Positions 35,990-47,947 of a DNA stretch of 64,000 nucleotides are shown here, one piece after another (position 1 is the stretch's first letter; every line of letters begins with the position of its first letter). The DNA comes from Ananas comosus (Eukaryota > Streptophyta > Magnoliopsida > Poales > Bromeliaceae). Under the pieces are notes generated by a model that saw only the letters and a list, made by a program, of their open reading frames with translations, had not been told where the DNA came from and searched no databases. The stretch is from positions 592,220-656,219 of the forward strand of contig NC_033622.1 of assembly GCF_001540865.1 (NCBI RefSeq), in the 5' to 3' direction. The translations under genes were made by a program, and so were the position numbers.

Positions 35990-36340
35990 ATAAACTTTAA
36001 ATATCATCCCTGTAGTTTCGCACTTTCTCATTTTAGTAAACTATAGTTTAAAGTGTATTAAGTTAGTGTTCTATGATTCTATTTTTATCTTTTCGCCAGC
36101 TCTTTCATTAATATTTCGTTAAATTATATATAAAAATTTCAGATACCCTAGCTAGATTTATTGAATATTCATTTTAGTATTCTTTAGTTTTAACTTTGTT
36201 ACTAATTTAACAAAAAAATTAGTGAAATCAATAATAAAAAAATAAAAATGAATCGGACACTAAATTGATACACTTTAAATTATAAAATACTAAAATGAAA
36301 AAGTATGGAACTATAAGGGTGGTATTTAAAATTTTTGTGT
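35990..36340. mobile_element. TIR element, family B copy 1 (~350 bp)
   Basis: The left end reads TTTAAATATCATCCCTGTAG and then TTTCGCACTTTCTCATTTTAG. The right end reads CTAAAATGAAAAAGTATGGA and then ACTATAAGGGTGGTATTTAAA. These are long inverted repeats. A second copy lies at 39414-39745. The interior has no coding capacity. Confidence 0.78.
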
Positions 36341-37000
36341 CCACGTATATATATGAACTCATCCACTTCTAGATAATTCTATTTTAATACTAATTTAATT
36401 CACATTTGAAAACATGGACAACCTAATCCAATTAACCAAGCTATAAAATTTTTTTTTGAAATAAAATATTTATGAGATAATCTTAAGCGTCGAGAGACGT
36501 GTTGATCTTACCTTTATACCTTATCAAGCAACTTCAATTAAATAAAAAAATGTTCTTCTCTACTTCTAGCGAGATCTACGAAGCCTACATTATAAATTTG
36601 GTTGAAACGTCACTTAATACTATTTAAAATATCAGAATAAATTACCCCACAATAATACAAACACTAATTCAATTTATAGTTAGTTGAGAACATCTTTCCC
36701 ACTCCTAATTATAAGATTTATGCGATCAAACAATACCCAAAAAAATATATATATAAATATATTAATGCATCCAAACAAATCCTAAATTAAACGAATATAA
36801 GATCACACACTGTTTCATAAGTTAAAACCCATTTCATTAATCTAACAAGTAAACCTGAACTAAAAAGAGAACAACACACTTCACTCTCTGCTCCCCCCTG
36901 CAATGTCGACGCGGTGGCGAATGGTGAATTAACAAGAGATTAAAGGATCGATTAATATCTAAGCCGAGGAGATTTCGGCGTCGAGGGATGAGACGTCGTG

Positions 37001-40000
37001 CTACATCGACGACACCTTCTGCTTCCGCCCGTTCCTTCTCTTACTGCTACCGCCACCGTTACCTCCACCTCCGCCTCTCGACGGTTTCCCCGAATCGTTT
37101 ATCTGCAAAAAGAAATAAACATGAACAAATCACGGCGATTAACAACAGTAATGGAAATTTCAAAGGTAACAAAGACAAAAGGATTACAGTTTAATTTACT
37201 AATCATTTAATCCATCAAATTAATGCACAAGAGGTGGCCTTTTGGGGCATCTAGAAGGTACACAAGTGTGGTGGAGAGATCTACCAATAACCATGAGAAA
37301 AATGTGGCCCCAGAAATAAAGTTCTCTAATCTTCAAATGTAAGCTTTTTAACTAATCGCGACGCGAAATTAATTACATACCTACCAAGAAACAGCATGGA
37401 AAAATAAAATAAAATGAAATTTTAAGGCTCGCGATATAATAATTGTACCATCATAAGCCAGCTTTCCACCTGCTAGTACTACTAACAAAGTTGTAATCAA
37501 TTCACTAATCACGTACTATCCGGTACGATCCAACCACAAAAGTGGCTTTTAATGTGGATTTAATCTCTTGCGAAGGGAAACATTGTTAAGTCAACATAAG
37601 CGGTGCATGATCCAGCTTGATTACTGCGGCCGACATGGCGGTTTAAGAGCGATTGACTCATTTAAGCAAAATTAAAGAAACAAAATATGCGACTAATTAC
37701 GAAGTCAAAACTGCAGTCCAGAACAACAGAAATGGCTCTGATCCTAAGGGCGCGCTTGTTACACCAAAAGTGGAGAAGAATAAAGTAATTTTCGACCATA
37801 AATATTCACATTTATTGTTTAATTGATCACGACTTTACCTTCAGCCAAAACTCAAGCTTTTCAAAAATAAAAATGCAAAAAAAATAAATATTAAGAACAA
37901 GAAAATTTTGGTTTTATGCAATTCATTTCATATCAAATAAACAGTAAAACTGAAGAAACTCCAGTTCCTTTGTTATAAAAACAAATAATAATTTTCATTT
38001 GGATCTTAGTTTGCTTGAAAATCAACTTTAATTTAAAAACTTCACCATCTGCGAAACAAACAAAAGAATTAGGTTGCTGTTGGGAATAACATTTTGGGTA
38101 CTATTTGGGATATTTATTAGATAAGACAAGCTAAACAGCTACAAGAGGGATCTCACTGGGCCAGTTAAAATTTTTCCTTATCTCTATCCTAACTTTTATT
38201 TTAGGAGTCCGGCTACTATACTATTAATAGCACAAAGCACTTGGTACTACCAAGTTTTCCGCCGTTAGATCTATCCTTTTAATCATTTTCATCCGTTAGA
38301 TCATACTATTCAACCAACCACTCACTCAATTCTAGAGGGCCCATATCATCCTAACCGCACATCTCTTAATCCAATGGCCAAAATCTTAATAGCACCAATA
38401 ACTTAGTGCTATTAATAGTATATTAGCCTAGTTCTTCATTTTAGTCCTCCACAAAAAAAAACCTTCCTATTATTAAACCCATAATAATATTTATTATGGA
38501 ACACAACTTTATTTTATTTTAGATTATAAATAAAAAGCATACGCTGAAGCACTTAGATTATGTAGGTAAAACAAATCGGGCTCGAATCCGTGACTCACCC
38601 CGAAGCAGAACGCGTTGGAACTCGGGTTGAACCCGTCGGTCCTCGCCTTCCCCGAGCTCATTGCCGAGCTATCCCTCTTGTTACCGCTGCTCCCGCCGTT
38701 ACTACTACTCGACGTCGGGCCCGGGGGGGACATCGACGACGACGAGGCGCGATCGTGGCCGTTAGAACCGTGGGTTCCGCTGCGGCCGAATCCGGAGCCC
38801 AGGTCGCTCTGGAACATCTCCACGAACAGCTGCTGCAGCTCCTCGAACGTCTCGTTGCCGCTCTCCTGCGCATCGAACGGCCCACAAAGCACCCCACCGC
38901 GTCAGAATCCAACGGTCGACGTTTACTCAATCATCTTACCCGCTGAACTTTTAAATTTTGATATATCACAGATCAAATTTAAAAGTTTGAGGACCAACAC
39001 AAACCATACTAAATATTCAGGGACCGATAATGCAATTTACCCAACAAATTTGCTTACACTGGGTTTTGTTTGGCTCATCATCTGGGCCATTTCTCCCAGA
39101 AACTCCTCCATCCCCTGTAACCAAAAAATTAAAAAAGCAAAGAAAAAACACACTATTACCAATCAAATCAAAACGAAAACCAATTAAAATAAAAATTAAA
39201 TTAAAATAAAAATAAAATCACGCGGTAACGGATCCCCGTGACCGTTAAAGTAACACTAACGTTGTCATCGTCGTCGTCGTTGTCGTCGCTGTCGTAGGCC
39301 CCAACATCGTACAGGAATCTCTTACTGGAGTCGGAGAGAACTGTTCCAATCGAATGCACAACCTCCCATAAAATCTCTTCCTTTTATTTATTTATTTATT
39401 ATTATTATTAATTAAAAGATTTTAAATATTATTTTTGTGGTTTCGTATTTTCTCACTTTAGTACCATGCGGTTTAAAGAATATCAATTTACTACCAAATG
39501 ATTTTATTTTTATCTTTTTATTATCAATTCTGCTAATTTTTTTTTGTTGAATCAGTGACAAAATTAAAATTAAAAAATACTAAAGTAAATATTCGATAAA
39601 TCTAGATGGAATATCTAAAATTTTTGATGTATAATTTAACGAAATAAAAATAAAACTACAGAACACTAACTTGATACACTTTACACCATAGAATAGTAAA
39701 AAAGTGCAAAACCACAGGAATGATATTTCGAGTTTGTCTAAAAAAAAAAAAAATTTTTTTTTGAGACATTGATAGCATGCTACCCGCTTCGTTTTATTTT
39801 ATTTGGAAAAAAATTTAGCTGAAAATATGAATCAATTAGGACTCGAACTTGAGACCTCGAGTACCAACCATCAAGTCCTCTGCCACTTGCGCTAGGAACG
39901 AACGGTAAAAGCAGGAGAATTTTAGTTTGATGTAACGTGGGGCTTAAAAATTGGCAAGTTGTGCATTAATTTAATAATTAATGATTAATGATAGCAACAT

Positions 40001-41139
40001 ATTAGCTAAATTATATTTGTGGTCTACGAATAACGAGTACGATAATATTTTAATTTTTTAAATTAAATTCTAAAATCTAGTTTAGGCGACTATATAAATA
40101 TCAACGTATCATCAACATAAAATTAATAATACATTTTAATCATTATTGTATCATTTCTTATAATATTATTAAATTATTTGCACATGAGTGATCTATATTA
40201 ATATATACCCAACTACATTAAATTGTGAAAATTAATTTATAATAATTTAAAATTTTTGAATCGAAATTTATAATAAATTAAAATTTGAAGAGCGAGGAGA
40301 CCAAAAGTATAATTTAGCCAAGCGTAACATAATAAATATTTTGTCCTGAAAAATAAATAAGAAGAGATGGAGGAGGCGGAGCGAAAAACAAACCGGAGTA
40401 GGCTCCCTGTATTTGCTGGAACTTCTCCTTCGCTTCCTCCACGCGTTTCGCGTTTCCCGAGGCCGAGAATTTATCCGGGTGCCATCTCTACCGTCCAAAA
40501 TTTAAAAAAACAAAAACAAAATTAAGCGATTTTTTTAATTAGAATATAATTATTCGAGTAAAAACTTACATTGTAGTTTGTATGAAAACTACAAAAAAAA
40601 AAAAAAAAAAAACAAAGAATTAGTCCCTGTATTATTGTAGTATTGCAACTCGCTCCTAAATGAAAAAAAAAGTCCATTTTTTGTCGTATAGTAGTTCGTT
40701 TCAAGCATGTTGCATATCAATTTATAACAAAAAATGGAATTTTTTAATGGTTAGAGACTGAAAGTGTAATAAATGTGCAATGTTTGGATTAAAAACGCTC
40801 CATACATTTGAAAAGAGGAGCAAATTAATTATTTTTGATTAGTTTATACAGAGCTACTCTAAAACGAAATCAAATAAAAATTACCGAAAAAATATCGATT
40901 TCAAATCCAAAATTTCCCCAACAAAAACAAAAAGAAGGCGAAAAATCGAGCCCTTGAGAGAATCCACTGCTCCAAATCTCATTATTGAACCCAAAAAAAA
41001 GAAAGAAACTAGGGTTCCTCTCTCTACAACGTACCATGGCGAGCTTCTTATACGCGATCCTGAGATCTGCGTCGGAGCACTCCTTCTTCAACCCCAGCAC
41101 GTCGTAGAGATCGCCGCTCTTCTTTCCTCCCGCCGCCAT
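37001..41139 (-). CDS. J-domain (DnaJ/HSP40-like) protein, six exons
   Basis: Exons on the minus strand are 41035-41139, 40394-40487, 39261-39340, 39058-39114, 38599-38865 and 37001-37102, giving 234 residues with consistent phases and GT-AG introns. The J domain spans about residues 10-80: LYDVLGLKKECSDADLRIAYKKLAM, then WHPDKFSASGN with the His38-Pro39-Asp40 signature, then KFQQIQGAYSVLSDSSKRFLYD. An Asp run (about 83-93) and GMEEFLGEMAQMMSQTKPS follow. The C-terminal part is Ser-rich, then Gly-rich with a basic KRRNGRKQK tail, perhaps a nuclear signal. There is no zinc-finger or DnaJ C-terminal domain, so it is a class C-type J protein that would stimulate an Hsp70 ATPase; client and location are unknown. 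Intron 5 (37103-38598) holds transposon pieces. The first exon is duplicated upstream at 41559-41663. Confidence 0.92.
37745..38080. mobile_element. hAT-like element in intron 5 of the J-protein gene
   Basis: The ends are GGGCGCGCTTGTTACACCAA and CTGCGAAACAAACAAAAG, with inner AAGTGGAGAAGAA and CTTTAATTTAAAAACTTCACC. They resemble the 10590-11275 element but the inverted match is weak. It is non-coding. Confidence 0.4.
38205..38434. mobile_element. Fold-back element, family A copy 4, in a J-protein intron
   Basis: It starts GAGTCCGGCTACTATACTAT and ends CTATTAATAGTATATTAGCC. The centre CAATTCTAGAGGGCCCATAT matches copies 1 and 2. It lies in intron 5 of the J-protein gene. Confidence 0.82.
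39414..39745. mobile_element. TIR element, family B copy 2, in a J-protein intron
   Basis: It is collinear with 35990-36340: TTTTTGTGGTTTCGTATTTT at the left, TTGATACACTTTACACCATA and AAGTGCAAAACCACAGGAAT at the right. It lies in intron 2 of the J-protein gene, next to a SINE. Confidence 0.75.
39754..39906 (-). mobile_element. tRNA-derived SINE, copy 2
   Basis: On the minus strand it begins CGTTCCTAGCGCAAGTGGCA, in which TAGCGCAAGTGG fits a Pol III A box. The B box follows in GGTCTCAAGTTCGAGTCC. A body with TATTTTCAGCTAAA comes next, and it ends GTAGCATGCTATCAATGTCT before an A-run. Copies at 55698-55850 and 48517-48650 share this layout. It sits in intron 2 of the J-protein gene. Confidence 0.8.
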
Positions 41140-41338
41140 TGGAGCACCTCGAGGTCACCTCACCATTAAAATCAAAGAGCTGCGGCTACATCTCCCACAC
41201 GGAAACCCTAGCGGTTTCGAAAGAGAGAGAGAGAAGCGGGGGAGGGGGAAGGGGGTCGAGAAAAACCCAATGCCTCCCCCAGGAACTCTCCAGAAACAGT
41301 CCCCTGTTTTTTTTCAAATATAATATATATATATATAT
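40816..41338. repeat. Duplicated promoter/first-exon unit, copy A
   Basis: This 523-bp stretch contains the start of intron 1, exon 1, the leader and the proximal promoter of the J-protein gene. It recurs at 41340-41860 with an offset of 524 and only a handful of differences: T/C in CCCTTGAGAG, T/G in GATCTGCG, small GA-run changes. Confidence 0.93.
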
Positions 41339-41844
41339 NAGGAGCAAATTAATTATTTTTGATTAGTTTATACAGAGCTACTCTAAAACGAAATCAAATA
41401 AAAATTACCGCAAAAATATCGATTTCAAATCCAAAATTTCCCCAACAAAAACAAAAAGAAGGCGAAAAATCGAGCCCTCGAGAGAATCCACTGCTCCAAA
41501 TCTCATTATTGAACCCAAAAAAAAGAAAGAAACTAGGGTTCCTCTCTCTACAACGTACCATGGCGAGCTTCTTATACGCGATCCTGAGATCGGCGTCGGA
41601 GCACTCCTTCTTCAACCCCAGCACGTCGTAGAGATCGCCGCTCTTCTTTCCTCCCGCCGCCATTGGAGCACCTCGAGGTCACCTCACCATTAAAATCAAA
41701 GAGCTGCGGCTACATCTCCCACACGGAAACCCTAGCGGTTTCGTAAGAGAGAGAGAGAGAGAAGCGAGGGAGGGGGAAGGGGGGTCGAGAAAAACCCAAT
41801 GCCTCCCCCCAGGAACTCTCCAGAAACAGTCACCTGTTTTTTTT

Positions 41845-41860
<16 letters not shown>
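41339..41860. repeat. Duplicated promoter/first-exon unit, copy B
   Basis: It follows an unresolved base (41339) set in a TA run. It includes a second exon 1 (see 41559-41663). The (TA)n tract at 41852-41900 corresponds to the shorter TA run of copy A before the N. Confidence 0.93.
41559..41663 (-). pseudogene. Second copy of J-protein exon 1
   Basis: It encodes the same 35 residues as 41035-41139 (MAAGGKKSGDLYDVLGLKKE...), with one silent change in an Ala codon, and keeps the same GTACGT donor. No separate downstream exons exist. It is an alternative first exon that could splice into the J-protein gene, a dead partial duplicate or an assembly artefact. Confidence 0.8.

Positions 41861-41900
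<40 letters not shown>
41852..41900. repeat. (TA)n microsatellite
   Basis: About 48 bases of alternating TA lie upstream of the duplicated J-protein first exon. Confidence 0.9.
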
Positions 41901-41901
<1 letters not shown>

Positions 41902-42179
41902 CTTTTATTTTTTTTTGAGGGGTTTTGATTCGCTGCATGTAATCATCATTTTATAAAAAGTTGTGAGAGGCTGTTACTGAGGCGGGAGGTATGCTTATCC
42001 GCGGGTTTACGCTAATAATGGTATTCTCACCGCCTATTCTAATTCTAAAAGCACTTTTATGCGGTTTTAGGGCGGATCCGGGGCGGGGCGGGACCCGTCT
42101 ATCGCTCCATTTATTACCTGACACTCTAATATTTTCACATCGGATGAAAATAAAAATATTATTAAGTATATAAGAGAAT

Positions 42180-42640
42180 TTTATCATAATAATAATAACT
42201 GAATTATTTTGAAGCGATGGTTTTGGATTCAACGAATTATTATTACTAGTGAGTTAGGTCATTACATTTGATGTTAGTTCACCAATCAAAAATATAAGGT
42301 GAGTCTTATTTGAGCCAAAGTCGGTAATAATACACTAAAGTATTAGAGTCGGTTTACCAGTCGGAAGTGTGAGATGAGTCTTGACTGAAATAGTTAGGAT
42401 CGGGTCTTGCACATTACCTATTGATCTTAGATTGTGTTTAGGACAGTCTATTCTACATCAGGCCACCCTATCCTAATAATAATAACTGAATCTAAACATT
42501 TTGGGTCAACAGTTTTGGGCCCAACAAATTATTATTGTTAATGGACCGGATCGTTACATATTATCAGGTTAATCTTTCGACCCAATAAGTTACTATTGCT
42601 AGTGTGCTGGGTCGTTGTATACTATCATATTAATCCTCAC
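42180..42640. mobile_element. Dispersed repeat related to 23640-24060
   Basis: It shares AGTATTAGAGTCGG, CAGTCGGAAGTGTGAGATGA and the '...CCCAACAAATTATTATTG... GGATCGTTACAT' phrase with choline monooxygenase intron 1. The phrase recurs three times here with small changes (near 42229, 42521 and 42580), so the element is internally repetitive. Confidence 0.55.
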
Positions 42641-42965
42641 TTATCACTCTATTCAGAATGAATCGGAACAAAAGTAAATTTTTGAATGATCGAAATAAAA
42701 AAAAAAATTCTACTCATTTACTTAGCAGATCAGAATGGATTTGAAATGGATTATATTTTTTACTTTTTCAGTTTTTACTTACCGCCACATTCGGAGTGAA
42801 TCAAGATGGGAGCTCAACTAGCTCGGATCCATTTGCATCCCTAGTAAGAAGCCAATGAGTACAATTATTCAAAATTTTATACAAATTCAAATTCGAACGA
42901 TTTTAATTAATACTAAATATATATAATTTCAATTATGGACAAAATTGGCCAATTCATGTTCAGTC

Positions 42966-43205
42966 ATAGTTTCTATGCTATCGAAAGTATAGAGAATCTG
43001 ATGCTTCCGACTTTTTGGCTTTTAGATCAGCCCCTTTTATCATTTCTAATCTTTAGATTAATACTATTGCTCTGTGGAGCTCACTTAACCCTAGAGATAC
43101 TACTCAATCCTGAGGGACCGCAATTATTCCAATCGTGCAATTCTTAATCCAAAAGTAAAAAAATCGAAAGTATCAAATTCTCTATATTTTCGATAGTATA
43201 GTAGC
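42966..43205. mobile_element. Fold-back element, divergent family A relative
   Basis: The left arm GCTATCGAAAGTATAGAGAA and the right arm TTCTCTATATTTTCGATAGT are inverted repeats. The centre has ACCCTAGAGATACTACTCAA, recalling CTCAACCCTAGAGGGCCC of family A. Confidence 0.65.
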
Positions 43206-44008
43206 TTTACATTATATATAATATCTATTTTTTCATATATATTAATAAATAACTAAATATTTTTATATTAAATATTCATGTTTGATTTTTCGGTTTGGGA
43301 CGCGAATTTTTAGTTTTTTATTCTAATGCGGTTTCGTACCTTACAAAGACTGCTCCGAGACTGATCCGTTGACATCCCTAATTTAGATTTGGATTCGAAT
43401 GAATTCAGCTAAATTTGAGTTCAGCTAAATTGCAAAAGTCTACCCTTCTACTTTATCTTGTGCTTTAATTAATTTTTTTTTATGTAGAATTACATTAATT
43501 ATAATTCTATAATAATTTGACACTGTTTTGGTTAGATTGAAAAATTTTAGATAGTTGTTGAGTTTGAATGTAAAGTTTTGTAAAAATAAGATAGCCAAAA
43601 ATGTTCTTTATGTCAAATAGAATATAGTATCAGCTAAATGGGGGGAAAAAAAATAAACTATCAACTTTGATGGTAAGATTTTGATTTTTCTTGAAACTAC
43701 AAAGTCAAAATTTCTTTAAAAAACTTATTTAATCTACATGTCTTTAATCAAAGATTTCCAAACATATAAAAATGCATTTTGAATTTTCTACAGGGAAGAG
43801 AGATCTAAAATTCAGAAATTTCTTTTAAATATTTATTTTTTCACATTCTCTTTATGACTTTTAAAAATTTATATTTTATCCCATCAAAATTTCAAATTAA
43901 TATACTTAACCCCTTTCTGCTAGAGTTTTTTTTTATTGTTTCATCTATTTCATATAATTTATAACAAAATTTTCTTTTAAAACAGTAAAAATATTATATA
44001 TATATATA

Positions 44009-44240
44009 GGCTGAAATACTATTGATAACAAAATATTTTTTTTGCTATCAAGTTTTTAACCCTTTGATGAAAAACTGTAGAATTAGAATGATATTAGCTC
44101 CTTAAAATTGAGTGATCTCCTAAAATTGAATGGTTCCCACTGAATTATAATATTTAATTCAATGGTTAGAAATGATGAAAAAATTAATCCGAAAATTAAA
44201 AACTTGATAGCAAAAAAGACTATTAATAATATTCTAGCCC
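44009..44240. mobile_element. Fold-back element, divergent family A copy 5
   Basis: It starts GGCTGAAATACTATTGATAA, has TTTTTTGCTATCAAG inverted as CTTGATAGCAAAAAA, and ends ATTAATAATATTCTAGCCC. It lies beside TA-rich DNA on both sides. Confidence 0.72.
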
Positions 44241-44439
44241 AACTCTCTCTCTATATATATATTTATATTTCTAAAGCAAGTATAAGAATAATCTGATTAT
44301 TTGGTTCTTTCAATTAACGGCATAATTTTTAAAAAATATTTTTAAAATTTTAAGTGAATAAAATATAAATTTTTAAAAGTCAGTGGAGATTTACAATTTT
44401 TTTAATATTTTAGCCATTATTATTTATAAGTTTTAAGAT

Positions 44440-44751
44440 TTAGGGCGCCGTAACTGGACCATTCTAAATAAGCTCGAGTTAAGTCGCGGTCCAAGTCAAG
44501 CAAATTCGCACCCAGGTAAATAAAACGGCGGAGCACGTTTCCGACCCGGTCTCGAACCCAAGCCCAGCCCGACCCAAAACGCGACGCGGTGATCTCACAG
44601 CGCGTGACCACACTTGAAAATCAAGTCTCCGCGGCAGGATCGAACGGACGGCCGAGATCCCCCCGAGGAGGAGATTTTTTTTTTTGTATCGCGCCGCTGC
44701 CCACAAGCTTCCCCCGCGCCCCCTCCGCACCCCCTCGGGCCGCGTCGCGCT

Positions 44752-44786
<35 letters not shown>

Positions 44787-45010
44787 CGAAAGGAGAAGGG
44801 GCTCGAAGTTGGGGGTATTTACGAGATTGCCCCTATCAATAGGTGCACGCGACGTAAAAAGGACGAGCCGGGGGAGGTGGGGCCCATCGTGGGGTGGTGG
44901 GGCCCGCCCGGGGTACCAAGTGGACACCGCAAGTTGGTGCTGGGTTCGTGGCAAGGCTTTCCTTATCAGGTAAAGGGCCCTGTTGTTGGTGGCCGAAGTA
45001 CTGGTGGTGA
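44440..45010. other. GC/CpG-rich island without a clear gene
   Basis: About 570 bases are much richer in CG than their surroundings, with a (GA)n run at 44754-44781. Open frames on both strands are of skewed composition and match no family I know. It may be an unannotated promoter or the relic of a first exon. Confidence 0.4.
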
Positions 45011-45038
45011 TGATTACGAAATAAACGATATTACCAAG

Positions 45039-45069
<31 letters not shown>

Positions 45070-45719
45070 TTTTTTTTGTTGTTGTTGTTGTGTGTGTGTG
45101 TGAATCATATTGACGACGCGACAGATACGTAGAAATAGGGGTGTAATGTTTGTCGTGTCGGACCAACACAGCCTACATTTACCCGGACCGAAATTCGCTG
45201 CGAAGAGGCTCGGCTTCAAATTCGGATCGGATAATGTCGCCCATCACAGATCAAGTGGGCCGGGCCGTACTGGCCCCAAGGCTTATATCTTCGCTCGGCA
45301 CGACTCAGGTTCGTTTCGAATCGTGCCATGCTTAGCAACGAGCCTATGATGAGGATCAGGCCGAATCGGGCCGATACTAAGTGTTACGGTATTTGTACAG
45401 TCTCTCGGGACGTAACAGCCCGCAGTCTATTTGGTGCTGAGAATTAAGATTTAAATTTTTTCTAAATCGACTCACCAGCTAATAATTATTATTGTAATAT
45501 TATTATATAATTTTTAAATTTATACCGCTTCCTTAGGAGAGGATGTAAACGTGGCAGCCTACGAGGTTGCCACGTGTACAATTGACCTGGCCCACCTTCC
45601 CCTTCTTCGGTTCCTCCCATCGTTTTACTTCGTTCCGTAATTGCCCTCGTAGATCTCGGCAATCCGAAGCTAGAACGCTTTCGGATCCGGACAGAGAACA
45701 GGAAATAAAACTAAGGGTA

Positions 45720-45844
45720 TTTTAGTAATTTTCCACATAACTTTTAAATCCGCCACCTTCTCCTCCTCATCTTCTTTCTCCTCCTTTTTGTCCCTCTCCG
45801 TTTTTCTCTCTCTCTTACAATGGCAGCTTCTCCTCTTGAATAAG
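45720..45844 (+). promoter_or_regulatory. Possible SAUR 5' leader exon with a seven-residue uORF
   Basis: A CT-rich stretch leads to ATG at 45820, which opens MAASPLE and stops. AAG|GTAACA, a usable donor, follows directly. An acceptor TCATCATCAG at 47831-47840 lies 107 bases before the SAUR start. Joining them would give a leader with a ~2-kb intron. This is inferred; no transcript is available. Confidence 0.4.
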
Positions 45845-47840
45845 GTAACAAACCCTATCTATGGATTTATATACATATTATTATTTGTCTCTTTTCTTTT
45901 TTTTTCCTTTTTATTTGTTTGGTTTCAATTCAGTCCCTTAATAAAAAACAATGTTGAATCAGACTCCTTTTATCTACTTTTCTCTGAAATTTTTTTTTTT
46001 TTACTCCAACTTATTGAGGAAATAGATTTTGTTTTTAAGGTTTCCTTTCTATATTCATTTTGGACATTGTCACATTACATCTTGGTAGATTGGAAATTTT
46101 TTATTTTTGCATTTTTCTAGGACTTATTATTATTTTTCCTATCTATTCAATTGAATTAGTATGATAGTACAACCCAATTTTGATGTTTATATAAATGAAT
46201 GTGGAAAATATTAATAGAAATCTCAATTAATTATTCATATCTGCGAATTTTATATGACATATTATACTCTTTGTAATATTATCCCACCAAAGATCTAAAC
46301 TATAATAGATCATTGAAATCAAATGCACCTGAAGGAAAATTATTCAGATGCACATTTGTTATAAATGTATTGACAATTAGATATTGAAATTAAGTACCAG
46401 TAAATGGTATTATGTAATTTGGGTTTCCCTTTTCCCTGATTTATGGGCTTGTTGTAGGCTTAATTAGCTTTGTCACCAATGTCATGTAAAAGTTTTTGTT
46501 TAGTGTCCTTCTTGAGGGGCACAAAGCCCCATCTAAGTTAGTTTACAATTGCTACATAGAAGATTAATTTAATAGGAATATAAGGAAACCATCTAGAACT
46601 AATTTTAAACACCCCTACTCACGTACATGATATGAATCAGAAAAACCGCCATGTCGCTCGGCTAGAACAACAGGTAACTGATGAGAACTTAATCCATCAA
46701 ACATCAGTTGTGGCGAGTTCAGGGGCTCGTAGAAGAGCAATCTGATAGGAAACAACCTAGAAATATTTTTAACACTAATCACGTTGTTTCATTTCTCTTA
46801 GCATTTCTTACTATTCAAGCGCTGCTCGAGAAGTGTCTGATAAAATCTCTGAGCAGAAACTGTTTAATTAAAACTTAACCTGGAATGTGATATGATTAAC
46901 ATAATCTGTATATTCTGGTTGCTTGCATGTGATGCTCTGTTTAATAAGAAGGATGCGCAACAAAAATTCCTCTGCATTAGACTGATAAACTGGTACATGC
47001 CATACAGATCTCGCTGCCGACCTCACATGACGCGCCAGAATTCGTAGAACTGCAGGAGACTTCTCTTAGCCATAGTCTCATGTGATAACTCCGAATAAAT
47101 TATAAGATTCTGATTTTGAGGGCACCGAATCATGTGCCGTCACGTTAGCTCAATTCAGGCTTTCTCAGCAATCTATGGTTGGTCTTAATGATCTAGCTGT
47201 TTAAGGAATTCATTATTCTATAGATTGATTTGTTAATAGGTCATGCAATTACTTGAGTGGCTCGAAAGCTAAGGAGATTATGGTTTCTACAGATTGATTT
47301 GTTATGTATAATATTAGATTACACATGACTATTTTTGTAGTTTGGGAGTGCTTCTCATGCACGCTGTGGATGAGCTCTAAAGCAATTTTCAATTTTGCGG
47401 AGCTTTAAAGCATCGAAGTAACTATCATATGGAAAGCATTCCCAAACAAGTTGTTAGTCTCAAAAGCAATATCTTTTAGGGTTTTTGCGCCTTCTTTTTT
47501 TTGTGAAAAGGAGAATTTGGCAATTTTCTCTTTTTATGGTTGCAGTATAAATTGATAGATGATCAATAACACCATTTTTATGACATCTTTTTCTCTTCCA
47601 GTTGTACTATGAGTGGCTGCGATCTTATTGTATGTTATCTAGTTCTCTGTAGTGTGTCATGGCGAAATTTGATTTCAGATACGTTAAAAGGTTCACAAAC
47701 TTATTCAGTTTACCATGAATTATATATCAATTTACTTTCTTTTTCTAGACCTTGGCCTTATACTTGCAGATATCTCTTGGCTTTGGCCAACTTCTCCTTA
47801 CAGCGTCTCTAACATATGTTTTCTTTCTTATCATCATCAG

Positions 47841-47947
47841 CATGAACAAAGTAGAATGCTTAGGGACGTGAAGACCTAAATGATCACGACGAGTCGGAAC
47901 CAAAACCCTAAGTTCGGTGATCATCACTAGTAAGCCACCTCCAAACC
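47841..47947 (+). promoter_or_regulatory. SAUR proximal leader with two further uORFs
   Basis: Before the SAUR start lie ATG at 47842 (nine residues, stop at 47869-47871) and ATG at 47880 (sixteen residues, stop at 47928-47930). Both end before the main ATG, so they could reduce translation of the main frame if this leader is transcribed. Confidence 0.45.

Larger units (their letters stand above)
30124..37000. other. Intergenic spacer with diverged local repeats
   Basis: There is no supportable gene in 6.9 kb. The interval holds three copies of a ~200-bp GC-richer repeat (30580-32850), GGCCCGG-rich patches (31180-31230, 32160-32260, 32575-32650) and (AAAT)n near 31147-31174. It also holds two local tandem duplications (33385-33602 and 34320-34745) and a TIR element (35990-36340). 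The frame at 34077-34319 has no recognisable family. Confidence 0.55.
41901..45719. other. Intergenic spacer upstream of the SAUR locus
   Basis: No gene is supported. Present are the dispersed repeat related to 23640-24060 (42180-42640), two diverged fold-back elements (42966-43205 and 44009-44240), a GC-rich island (44440-45010), a poly-T/GTT tract (45040-45100) and a GGCCGGGCC-rich stretch (45110-45420). Confidence 0.55.

Noticed and set aside
38615..39187. 190-residue plus-strand frame
   Set aside because: Antisense of J-protein exons 4-5; composition-driven.
44589..45113. 174-residue plus-strand frame
   Set aside because: It runs through a GA microsatellite and a poly-T tract; no family resemblance.
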